Positions 42,243 to 48,205 of a DNA stretch of 48,205 nt are shown in pieces. Position 1 is the first letter of the stretch. Every line of letters starts with the position of its first letter. Source of the DNA: Candidatus Hydrothermus pacificus (lineage in GTDB: Bacteria > Hydrothermota > Hydrothermia > Hydrothermales > Hydrothermaceae). Where the stretch lies: NCBI GenBank assembly GCA_002011615.1, contig MTOH01000009.1:107372-155576 (forward strand), read 5' to 3'. Made by a program: the position numbers and the translations under genes. The notes under the pieces were generated by a model. It had not been told where the DNA came from. It saw nothing but the letters and a program-made list of their open reading frames with translations, and made no database searches.

Positions 42243-43079
42243 TTATTTTCTTATCTTTTGGATTTCTATAACCCCTGCTCTTGCAAAACATCCCAGAAGG
42301 GGAAAAGCGGTCAGTAATAATCTGTCAATATTTGAGATTGCTTTCCTTCTGTCCTCAAGCCAGTTTGAAATCCTGCATAAACTTTCCAGAACATGAAACT
42401 TACGGATTTTTATCCTGCCGAAATTTTTCCAGAGATAAAAAAGGTCTTTTTTTGATAAAACCCCGCCTCCCCGGGATTCTCTCCATTTCACCGGAATCAT
42501 TGCTCTTAAGTAAACCAGTGGTTCAGGTTGCTCAAGGGGTTCAATAAATATTGCCTTTCCATTTGGAACAAGGATTCTTGCGAGTTCTGGTGCCGCTTTC
42601 TCCATATTTAAGTGATGGAGAATACCCGTTCCTATAATCATATCAAAACTTTCGGATTTAAAGGGAAGAAAATGGGCATTTGAATTTATCAAAATCGGGG
42701 CAAGATTGTATAATCCCGCTCCTCTACGAGCCAGTTTAAGCATCTGGATAGAGAGGTCGAGAAATATAACATTTCCTCCCATTTTTAGAAGATGCAGTTC
42801 CTCCAGGCCAAGTCCTACTCCCAGTCCCAGAATCCTTTTATTTTTTATCTTTTCAGAAATCAAGCTAACATAGGATTCATGAGCAAAATTATAACATATA
42901 TATATTTTATAATTACGATAAATCTCGGAAGTTTCTTTCCAATTTTTAAGGTATTCCATGGACCTGGTGTTCCAGTATTCTTTCTCAAACCTGTCATGGG
43001 AATATATATCCTTTTTAAAATTCCCCTTTATTATACCCAGAATTTCCTTACTTTTATCCCTCCATTTCATTTTTGTCAT
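42243..43079 (-). CDS. class I SAM-dependent methyltransferase
   Basis: Methyltransferase of 278 aa. Motif I is ILGLGVGLGLEELHLLKMG near 81-99, followed by VIFLDLSIQML near 104 and a UbiE-like post-motif FDMIIGTGILHHLNMEKAAPELARIL near 147-172. The C-terminal region is basic and hydrophobic (RRKAISNIDRLLLTAFPLLG) and may touch membrane. The substrate is unknown, possibly a lipid or small molecule as in UbiE/COQ5-type enzymes. It is convergent with the ADP-forming ligase, with 11 bases between stops. Confidence 0.83.
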   Translation of the reverse strand: MTKMKWRDKSKEILGIIKGNFKKDIYSHDRFEKEYWNTRSMEYLKNWKETSEIYRNYKIYICYNFAHESYVSLISEKIKNKRILGLGVGLGLEELHLLKMGGNVIFLDLSIQMLKLARRGAGLYNLAPILINSNAHFLPFKSESFDMIIGTGILHHLNMEKAAPELARILVPNGKAIFIEPLEQPEPLVYLRAMIPVKWRESRGGGVLSKKDLFYLWKNFGRIKIRKFHVLESLCRISNWLEDRRKAISNIDRLLLTAFPLLGCFARAGVIEIQKIRK

Positions 43080-43143
43080 CTTCTGAAGAATAAAAATCTG
43101 TTAAGATTTAAATTAAAAAGACTATGAATGCAGTATTTCAAAC

Positions 43144-43806
43144 TCACGAGTTGTATTTTTTAATCTTTCCATCATTTATTATATGTATTGAATCGGTTAC
43201 TTTCTTTAAAAAATTTATGTCTTGCGAAACAACTATATATGAAAAATGAGGTTTTCTCAATATATCCATCAATTTCTGAACCCCGTCTTCATCGAGTTCT
43301 AAGGTTGGTTCATCGAGCAAAAGTATTTCGGGTTCCATTGCAAGAACCGTGCCCAGAGCCAGTCTTCTTTTTTCCCCACCGGATAGGTGATAGGGTGGCA
43401 TTTTTTCAAGCCCCTCAAGCCCTACAAGATTTAATATCCTCCTCACCACCCTTTTGATCTCTTCCTTAGATTTTCCGAAATTCAGAGGTGCAAAGGCAAT
43501 TTCTTCATATACACTGGGACAGAAAAGCTGGTCATCCGAATTCTGAAATAAAAGCCCTATCCTTTTCCTGACTTCCCTGAAATCCTCCTCATTTTTTCTT
43601 GCCTTACCGAAAATTTCTATTTCTCCATCAAAGGGCTTCAGAAGTCCCATAATTATGTGCAAAAGGGTTGTTTTACCCGAACCGTTATGTCCTGTAAGCC
43701 CTATCCGTTCACCCTTGTGGAAAGTAAAATTTAAATCCTTCAGCAGTTTTGGACGGGATGGATACCCGAAAGTTATATTTTTTAAATTTACGAGGACTTC
43801 ATCCAT
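43144..43806 (-). CDS. ECF-type Ni/Co transporter ATPase (CbiO/NikO-like)
   Basis: ABC ATPase of 220 aa that powers the ECF nickel/cobalt importer. Walker A GHNGSGKTTLL near 39-49, Q-loop LFQNSDDQLFCPSVYEE near 88 (the DDQ-F-P pattern is typical of ECF ATPases), signature LSGGEKRR near 142, and Walker B PEILLLDEPTLELDEDG near 158. Its start overlaps the 3' end of the transmembrane subunit gene by 19 bases. It is the last gene of the operon. Confidence 0.93.
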   Translation of the reverse strand: MDEVLVNLKNITFGYPSRPKLLKDLNFTFHKGERIGLTGHNGSGKTTLLHIIMGLLKPFDGEIEIFGKARKNEEDFREVRKRIGLLFQNSDDQLFCPSVYEEIAFAPLNFGKSKEEIKRVVRRILNLVGLEGLEKMPPYHLSGGEKRRLALGTVLAMEPEILLLDEPTLELDEDGVQKLMDILRKPHFSYIVVSQDINFLKKVTDSIHIINDGKIKKYNS

Positions 43807-44546
43807 TGTAAAAATAAAAGTAATGTTATATAAATACCAAATATTCCTATAGAAAGAATATCAGTTTTCTTAAAAGAATTTTTATTCAATACCCAGAATT
43901 TCCCTGTAAAACCCCTGCAGAGCATTGCCCTGTAAATCTGTTCAGCACGGTCATAACTCCTGATTAAAAGTGTACCGGTCAGATATGCATAAACACGATA
44001 GGTTTGAAGTGATGTCTTCGGAATAAATCCTCTTATTTTCAAAGCATTTTCAAGTCTTCTATATTCTTTTAAAAGGGTAAATATATAACGATAAATGAGG
44101 AAGAAAAGGTAAACCATTTTATCCGGAATGCGAAGGGATTTTAATGCATAGGTAAGATTCAAAATGCTTGAGGTGGATAAAAAAGCTATAATCGCAAGAA
44201 CAATTGTATTGCATCTCACAGTAATCTGAAATGCATAAATAATTCCTTCCTGTGTGATATGTAGTTTCCAGATTGAAAACAACAGTTTTCCAGGGACAGA
44301 AAGAGGTAAGATAAGCCAGAGTAAAAGGATGAAAATATTAACCAGGAAAAGTCTTTTTAATATCTCTTTAAATTCTAAACGGGCAAGAAACACAAGGGCT
44401 AACGAGAAAACAAATCCAGATGTAAGAACTAAAGGATTCGCACTCACAGCCATGATGATTGAAAACAAAAAGGCATAGATTATTTTGATTCTCGGGTCAA
44501 GTTTATGGATTATTGAATCGCCCTTTGAAAACCTCTCCTCTATCAT
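43788..44546 (-). CDS. ECF-type Ni/Co transporter T subunit (CbiQ/NikQ-like)
   Basis: Membrane coupling protein of 252 aa with about five or six helices. The family start GDSIIHKLDPRIKII near 9-22 and the cytoplasmic coupling helix SYDRAEQIYRAMLCRGFTGK near 198-217 (with the A-M-x-x-R-G motif) dock on the ATPase. It overlaps NikL upstream (4 bases) and the ATPase downstream (19 bases). Confidence 0.92.
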   Translation of the reverse strand: MIEERFSKGDSIIHKLDPRIKIIYAFLFSIIMAVSANPLVLTSGFVFSLALVFLARLEFKEILKRLFLVNIFILLLWLILPLSVPGKLLFSIWKLHITQEGIIYAFQITVRCNTIVLAIIAFLSTSSILNLTYALKSLRIPDKMVYLFFLIYRYIFTLLKEYRRLENALKIRGFIPKTSLQTYRVYAYLTGTLLIRSYDRAEQIYRAMLCRGFTGKFWVLNKNSFKKTDILSIGIFGIYITLLLFLQWMKSS

Positions 44547-45100
44547 TTCTTTTTTCTCATAAGGAATGCGATTATTCCGAGAATACCGAAAATATAGCCT
44601 ATTCCTCCAGCAGCCACTTCACTGAATTTTATTCTTTCACTTTTTTTCTGCTCGGCAAGCATTTTATAAAGGGGATGCAATTTCTCATCCATGACCTCTT
44701 CAACTATTTTTCTTATCTCCTGAGTGGAGATGAACGGTAATTCTTTCTTACTCTCTTTTTGAATATTTTCCTTTATCACTTTCTTTACTTCGGGCAACTC
44801 ATTTGCGGGAATTTCGATCTCTGCCCGATGTCCTATACCTGCATAGAGAACAATCTTTAAATCTGTTTTTTCAGGAATGATAAAGGAAAAAATACCCTGT
44901 TCATCGGTTTTGCCCTCAAGCAATTTTCTACCGTCTTTTGCAAATACTTCTATTTTTCCGTTCTTGACCTTTGAACCATCCACATAATAAGCCTCACAGA
45001 AAATTCTGTTTCCCTGGGTCCATGCAAAAACATTTACCTTATGGGCATATCCTTTTGAAATCCACATAATGATTAACACTGGCAAAATAAACTTTCTCAT
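44543..45100 (-). CDS. NikL-like auxiliary component of the Ni/Co transporter
   Basis: Exported protein of 185 aa with a signal peptide (about 1-19), a mature N-terminus with His (GYAHKVNVFAW), a beta-sandwich of carboxypeptidase-regulatory type (GKIEVFAKDGRKLLEGKTDEQGIFSFIIP), a coiled stretch, and one C-terminal helix (AAGGIGYIFGILGIIAFLM). This is the layout of NikL/CbiL-type accessory proteins of nickel ECF systems. The mature-end His may be a metal ligand. It overlaps genes on both sides by 4 bases. Confidence 0.8.
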   Translation of the reverse strand: MRKFILPVLIIMWISKGYAHKVNVFAWTQGNRIFCEAYYVDGSKVKNGKIEVFAKDGRKLLEGKTDEQGIFSFIIPEKTDLKIVLYAGIGHRAEIEIPANELPEVKKVIKENIQKESKKELPFISTQEIRKIVEEVMDEKLHPLYKMLAEQKKSERIKFSEVAAGGIGYIFGILGIIAFLMRKKK

Positions 45101-45702
45101 TCCACACCTCCCAGAATTTCAGGTCTTATCTTTTTTATAACCACTATTATAAAAGAAGTTATAATCCCTTCAAGAATCATGACCGGTATATGGGCAATGA
45201 TTACAAGTTTTGCAACATTTAAAAAAGCCTCACCCGTGGTAACCAGAAAAAGGGCAACAAGGATACTTGCAAGAAAAACTCCAAGGACACCTGTCAGAAA
45301 ACCAGAGATTATTGCTAAAACATCACTTTTACTCCTCATTGATTTACTGAAAAGGTAAAAACATAAAATTGCGGGTAAGCCCATTGTCAGCGTGTTAACT
45401 CCGAGTGTGGTTAACCCACCGAATTGGAATAATATTGCCTGTAATAAAAGTGCAAGAAAAAGAGCGGGAAATACAGACCATCCGAGTATGAGACCTGCAA
45501 GCCCGTTCAGAATCAAATGAACACTCGCAGGACCCAAAGGGATATGTATTAAAGATGCAACGAATAGAGCCGATGAAAGAACCGCAACTTTTGGTAAATC
45601 TTCATCCTTTATCTTTTTAATTCCAAAACCTATACCCGCTGCTGCAGCTGAGGCGCCCCCGATCAATGCGGGTGCTGAAAGGACTCCTTCTGAAATATGC
45701 AT
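45097..45702 (-). CDS. substrate-binding S component CbiM/NikM
   Basis: Membrane S component of 201 aa that binds Ni(II) or Co(II). The N-terminus is MHISEGVLS: in CbiM/NikM the N-terminal amine and His2 take part in the metal site, so this start is well supported. The conserved region HIPLGPASVHLILNGLAGLILGW (about 53-75) and GLTTLGVNTLTMGLPA (about 95-110) are textbook. It shares one base with the upstream DUF4198 gene stop. NikL and the DUF4198 protein beside it favour nickel, but cobalt is not excluded. Confidence 0.95.
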   Translation of the reverse strand: MHISEGVLSAPALIGGASAAAAGIGFGIKKIKDEDLPKVAVLSSALFVASLIHIPLGPASVHLILNGLAGLILGWSVFPALFLALLLQAILFQFGGLTTLGVNTLTMGLPAILCFYLFSKSMRSKSDVLAIISGFLTGVLGVFLASILVALFLVTTGEAFLNVAKLVIIAHIPVMILEGIITSFIIVVIKKIRPEILGGVE

Positions 45703-46463
45703 TATTTTATATCCTCCACTTTTACCCAGATTACCGCACCTATTTCCACAGGATATTCCTTACCGTCTTCGGGATTTTTCATCTTCTCTTCAGCTTCAGT
45801 CAAAGCTGCAAACCCCCACCATCCTGCCTTAGGCATGGCATAGCAGAATGAACCCCTATCATCTGTTTTGATAACCTGTGTAACAAAAGGTCCTGCAGGT
45901 GCCTTATATTTTTTATCCCTGTTATAGTATTCGACTTCAACAGGAATAAAGGAAGCGGGTTTTCCATTAACTTTAACAAGTCCGCGGAATACATTACCCG
46001 TGTATAATCCATAGGGTCTTGTTAAGGGAATAATCTCCGCTTTCAATCCAACCTCTGCATCCCATCCTTCTTCAAGACCGAATGCATTAACGATGACCTT
46101 GGTATAATGAACAATGAACTTTCCTTCTGCTGGCTCCCAGTAAGGCGTAGGCTCTGCATAAAATACATAATCTCCGGGTCTTTTAATCTTATAAAGAGCC
46201 TTCCATGCAAGTTTTCCATCTATCCTGAATCCCTTCAAAATGTTTAAAAGGTCTTCCTTTTGATTTCCTCTTATAAGAACACCGAATTTAAGAGGTTTTT
46301 CCATATTCATCACATCACCTTCAAAGGGATGACAGAAGATCAGATGAAACAAAATTTCACTTTCTTCTTTGCTCTCTATTATGTCTTTGTCCGGAAGAAT
46401 CATTTGAAAATGGGCGTATAAAAAGATAGGGGTAAACAACATTGCAGGAATATACTTCTTCAT
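45702..46463 (-). CDS. DUF4198 (NikK-like) periplasmic Ni/Co transport protein
   Basis: Exported protein of 253 aa. A signal peptide (1-17) is followed by a mature start with His ([13 protein letters not shown]), then a DUF4198 beta-sandwich ([15 protein letters not shown] near 42, [30 protein letters not shown] near 112-141, read in two parts) and a second sandwich with [21 protein letters not shown] near 163. DUF4198 proteins with NikM/CbiM are the NikK type, thought to deliver metal to the S component. It lies between the barrel gene and cbiM. Confidence 0.86.
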   Translation of the reverse strand: MKKYIPAMLFTPIFLYAHFQMILPDKDIIESKEESEILFHLIFCHPFEGDVMNMEKPLKFGVLIRGNQKEDLLNILKGFRIDGKLAWKALYKIKRPGDYVFYAEPTPYWEPAEGKFIVHYTKVIVNAFGLEEGWDAEVGLKAEIIPLTRPYGLYTGNVFRGLVKVNGKPASFIPVEVEYYNRDKKYKAPAGPFVTQVIKTDDRGSFCYAMPKAGWWGFAALTEAEEKMKNPEDGKEYPVEIGAVIWVKVEDIK

Positions 46464-46475
46464 GACTTCCTTCTT

Positions 46476-47105
46476 TTAGAATTCATAATGCAATCCAATG
46501 GTGCCCGTAATTTTGTTTTCTCCTTCAAAATTGCCGGATATTCCTATATCCAGATTAAACCCATCTGTCAATTTATATCTTCCTCCAAAAAGCCATGTTT
46601 CAAGCTCATTTTCATTCCCCAGTATCTCACCCCCTGCATCAAATTTATCAAATCCCGCAATAAGTGCCAATGCATAGAAAGCCATACCTTTGCTTGCGTT
46701 TCCGGGAATAGAATAACCCAGATTAACATCAAATTCTATTAACCCCAAAGGTTTTGTGAAGATTGCATTCAAATCATAAGAGGATGTCCCGAGTTCATTA
46801 CTTACAGAAACAGAGAAAAAATCAGGCAGGATGGCATATTTTAAGACAAAGGCTGCAGGAGTAAAACGATTTTTGGGAAGGGAAAGAGTGTTATAACCGA
46901 ATTAAGTCCCCACATCCATTTTGGGAGTCAATCCGTGTTTGAAACTTAAACCCAGGATACCTTCATCTTGTCCGAAATCATACCCGATTTCCAGCTCGTA
47001 TCCTGCCACAGAAACCGTTCCAGCATCATCGGTTGCAAAGGGTCTTGCCCCATAGAGGGAGATAGCGGGTAAACCTATTAAGATACCCATCAGGACATAT
47101 CTCAT
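46476..47105 (-). pseudogene. outer-membrane barrel (PF13557-like) gene with internal stop
   Basis: A single 210-codon frame broken by one in-frame TAA at 46902-46904. It begins with a signal peptide (about 1-19) and ARPFATDDAGTVSVAGYELE, a start typical of the 'MetA-pathway of phenol degradation' barrel family, then amphipathic strands up to IGLHYEF at the C-terminus with the final Phe of outer-membrane proteins. Before the stop is KMDVGT, after it FGYNTLSLP, in frame with no length change. So it is a nonsense mutation, a sequence error, or, less likely, readthrough. AGGAGG precedes the ATG. As first gene of the operon it may have been the outer-membrane nickel route. Confidence 0.8.
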
Positions 47106-47118
47106 TTTACCTCCTTTT

Positions 47119-47146
47119 GTAACACCTTTTTTAAAAAAAGTGTTAC
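47119..47146. promoter_or_regulatory. palindromic operator of the Ni/Co operon
   Basis: GTAACAC (47119-47125), 14 bases of T then A, GTGTTAC (47140-47146). It starts one base after the -10 box, covering the transcription start, an ideal place for repression. A NikR-type metal repressor is the natural candidate, by context only; no regulator gene is in the window. Confidence 0.65.
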
Positions 47147-47147
47147 T

Positions 47148-47177
47148 ATTTTAAAGAAAACAAATTAATTATGTCAA
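47148..47177 (-). promoter_or_regulatory. promoter of the Ni/Co operon
   Basis: Minus-strand TTGACA (47172-47177), an 18-base spacer and TAAAAT (47148-47153). The leader of about 35 nt has a Shine-Dalgarno sequence, unlike the leaderless promoters elsewhere in the window. Confidence 0.7.
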
Positions 47178-47236
47178 GTCTTGAAGGGGTGATGAAATCC
47201 AAAAATTATGAGGGATTTAAAAAGTGCTGAATAAAG

Positions 47237-47318
47237 TTTTCAAATCAAAACACAAAGGGTGCTCCATCCAAAGTCTTTCATTGCTTTACCGGGATTTCCT
47301 CTAAAGGGGTCATAGAAT
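47237..47318. repeat. 82-bp direct repeat, left copy
   Basis: Matches 47965-48046 at 79 of 82 positions, same orientation. The two copies bracket the PIN/DUF2281 gene pair closely: 15 bases from the toxin stop on this side. Confidence 0.9.
47240..47317 (-). pseudogene. C-terminal fragment of a glycoside-hydrolase-like gene, copy 1
   Basis: On the minus strand the repeat reads as 25 codons plus TGA: FYDPFRGNPGKAM then KDFGWSTLCVLI. The Y-P-x-TG...FGWS pattern is the usual C-terminal end of GH63/GH37-like alpha-glucosidases and trehalases. Only the tail is present; toxin DNA replaces the rest. Confidence 0.55.
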
Positions 47319-47333
47319 TTATATAACCTGAAT

Positions 47334-47729
47334 TCACAGAATTTGAGAGGGTATTTTTCTACCTCTGTCTGTTTTATCAAAATCCTTATCAAAACTTATA
47401 ATGGTAAGGTCATGTTTCTCTGCAAGGGTATACTGATAAGCATCATCGAAATCTATATTAAATTTTTTGGAAACTTCTATAATTCTCTCCATATCATAAG
47501 GACTTAATCGTAGAATTTTAATATTTCCATTTATTATCATTTCATTTATAAGTTTTTGAAAAACTTTATATTTTTTGTGTTTTATTAAAATAACTCCGAT
47601 TGAGTAAAGAGAAAATTCTGAGATAAAAATCTTATCTACTGGAATATTATGAAGAAATTTATCTACATCATACGCTCTTTCCTGGTCAAGTAAAAATTCA
47701 AGTAGAATATTTGTATCTATCAGGTACAT
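47334..47729 (-). CDS. PIN-domain toxin, VapC-like
   Basis: Predicted ribonuclease toxin of 131 aa. The four acidic PIN residues are visible: D5 (YLIDTNILLEFL), E38 (ISEFSLYSIG), D95 or D96 (FNIDFDDAYQYTLAEKHD) and D114 (IISFDKDFDKT). It starts at the last base of the DUF2281 antitoxin gene stop. RNase activity and toxicity are inferred from the family. Confidence 0.87.
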   Translation of the reverse strand: MYLIDTNILLEFLLDQERAYDVDKFLHNIPVDKIFISEFSLYSIGVILIKHKKYKVFQKLINEMIINGNIKILRLSPYDMERIIEVSKKFNIDFDDAYQYTLAEKHDLTIISFDKDFDKTDRGRKIPSQIL

Positions 47730-47935
47730 TAATCATTAAACCATTCAAGAGACTTATGCTGAAGCTCAACCGAAGTGTACTTTTTTTTCAAATCTTTAAG
47801 GGCTCCTCTTAAAGTAAGTTTTAATTTCTTTTTTCTTCTTATCTTGTTTTTTTCAATTAAAAAAAGTATAAAATCCTCCACTTCCTGAAATAAATACGGT
47901 GGCAACTTTTTTAATAATTTATTTATTGTTTTCAT
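47729..47935 (-). CDS. DUF2281-type antitoxin
   Basis: Small basic protein of 68 aa. The N-terminal LLKKLPPYLFQEVEDFILFLIEKNK matches the DUF2281 antitoxin core (read from residue 7), followed by a positively charged linker (RRKKKLKLTLRG) and a C-terminal part likely to wrap the toxin (SLEWFND). It shares one base with the toxin gene, the usual antitoxin-first order. Its ATG is 6 nt after a -10 box (leaderless type), whose -35 lies in the right-hand repeat. Confidence 0.82.
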   Translation of the reverse strand: MKTINKLLKKLPPYLFQEVEDFILFLIEKNKIRRKKKLKLTLRGALKDLKKKYTSVELQHKSLEWFND

Positions 47936-47941
47936 TCTAAA

Positions 47942-47971
47942 ATTTTAAGGTAAGATATCTATTTTTTTCAA
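47942..47971 (-). promoter_or_regulatory. promoter of the toxin-antitoxin pair
   Basis: Minus-strand TTGAAA (47966-47971), an 18-base spacer and TAAAAT (47942-47947). The start codon is 6 nt downstream. The -35 box is contributed by the end of the 82-bp repeat, so the repeat gives the TA pair its promoter. Confidence 0.55.
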
Positions 47972-48046
47972 ATCAAAACACAAAGGGTGCTCCATCCAAA
48001 GTTTTTCATTGCTTTACCCGGATTTCCTGTAAAGGGGTCATAGAAT
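47965..48046. repeat. 82-bp direct repeat, right copy
   Basis: 79 of 82 identical to 47237-47318. The three differences fall in the reading frame as two missense and one silent change. Confidence 0.9.
47968..48045 (-). pseudogene. C-terminal fragment of a glycoside-hydrolase-like gene, copy 2
   Basis: 25 codons plus TGA: FYDPFTGNPGKAM then KNFGWSTLCVLI. It matches the family consensus (TG, NFGWS) better than copy 1 and may be the ancestral copy. Upstream on the minus strand is noncoding sequence, then the end of another gene, so this copy too is only a tail. Confidence 0.55.
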
Positions 48047-48069
48047 CAAAGCTTTTTATTTGAAAAATT

Positions 48070-48205
48070 TTACCTGCCTATCAGGGTAATTTTCCTTACA
48101 TAAATCCTTTCTTCTGTTATTATTCTCAAAAAATAGTTTCCTCTTGGAAGGTTGTTTAATGCATTTATAAAAAATTCCTTATTTTCTCTATCGGTAAAGA
48201 AAATT
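48070..48205 (-). CDS. C-terminal end of a T9SS-like sorting-domain protein (partial)
   Basis: The last 44 codons of a gene that starts beyond the window. It reads FINALNNLPRGNYFL then RIITEERIYVRKITLIGR and TAA, the L-x-x-G-x-Y-F/I pattern plus basic last strand of type A sorting domains, like the tail of the C25 protease at 16777. The product is therefore probably a secreted surface protein; its main domain is not visible. Confidence 0.65.
   Translation of the reverse strand, partial: IFFTDRENKEFFINALNNLPRGNYFLRIITEERIYVRKITLIGR

Noticed and set aside
46902-46904. TAA recoded as a sense codon, also at 26373
   Set aside because: TAA ends many intact genes here, and one of the two cases is in a clear remnant; nonsense mutation or error is simpler.

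Overview
The window is AT-rich bacterial DNA from an organism with a Gram-negative-type envelope. Indications are a lipid-linked glycan cluster, an outer-membrane beta-barrel gene, a secreted gingipain-like (C25) protease with a T9SS-like C-terminal sorting domain, and a second sorting-domain tail at the right edge. Gene content (DUF6754 and DUF4175 membrane proteins, C25 protease with YPNGGE domains, ADP-forming acyl-CoA synthetase, glutamate dehydrogenase) fits an uncultured lineage near the FCB group, such as candidate division WOR-3. That placement is inference from gene families, not from a marker tree.

Layout, left to right. 1-570: 3' end of a PiT phosphate transporter whose last helix is cut by an apparent frameshift. 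599-5495: a promoter followed by five tightly coupled genes (FN3-DUF6754 membrane protein, 8-TM protein, anchored alpha/beta protein, 6-TM protein, TPR protein); this is the best candidate here for an undescribed envelope system. 5738-10596: surface-glycan operon (GT2, NodU/CmcH carbamoyltransferase, GT4, WecA/MraY-type transferase). 10597-16766: a palindromic repeat and a consensus promoter drive tRNA-Gly, alaS, an HD hydrolase, rho and an aldehyde dehydrogenase. 16777-21600 (minus): NYN protein, HU, a 29-aa mS38/bS22-like ribosomal protein, a YfcE-type phosphodiesterase, tRNA-Arg(CCG) and the C25 protease. 21655-26240: DUF4175 coiled-coil membrane protein coupled to an m5C RNA methyltransferase. 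26286-29930: remnant of a PHB-depolymerase-type esterase, an Nramp-like transporter, and divergently a polytopic TPR membrane protein. 29931-34745 (minus): gdhA; thioesterase, phosphodiesterase, yraN and comM; a YbjN-like exported protein. 34796-37722: second copy of the palindromic repeat and promoter, then tldD-tldE. 37719-40057: a SufT/MIP18 protein, two tRNA-Ser genes enclosing a four-helix-bundle gene amid heptamer repeats and hairpins, and an HNH gene bounded by integron-like heptamers. 40084-43079: ADP-forming acetyl-CoA synthetase and a methyltransferase. 43144-47177 (minus): a complete Ni/Co ECF transport operon whose first gene (outer-membrane barrel) has an in-frame stop, behind a promoter and a palindromic operator. 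47237-48046: a PIN/DUF2281 toxin-antitoxin pair between two 82-bp direct repeats that are copies of the end of a glycoside-hydrolase-like gene. 48070-48205: tail of a sorting-domain protein.

The catabolic genes suggest a peptide or amino-acid fermenter: secreted protease, glutamate dehydrogenase, aldehyde dehydrogenase and ADP-forming acyl-CoA synthetase. Regulation shows a repeated theme. Seven genes have a -35/-10 pair with an 18-bp spacer and the start codon only 5-10 nt after the -10 box, with no Shine-Dalgarno sequence, which predicts leaderless mRNAs. Genes inside operons overlap as ATGA or carry clear Shine-Dalgarno sequences.
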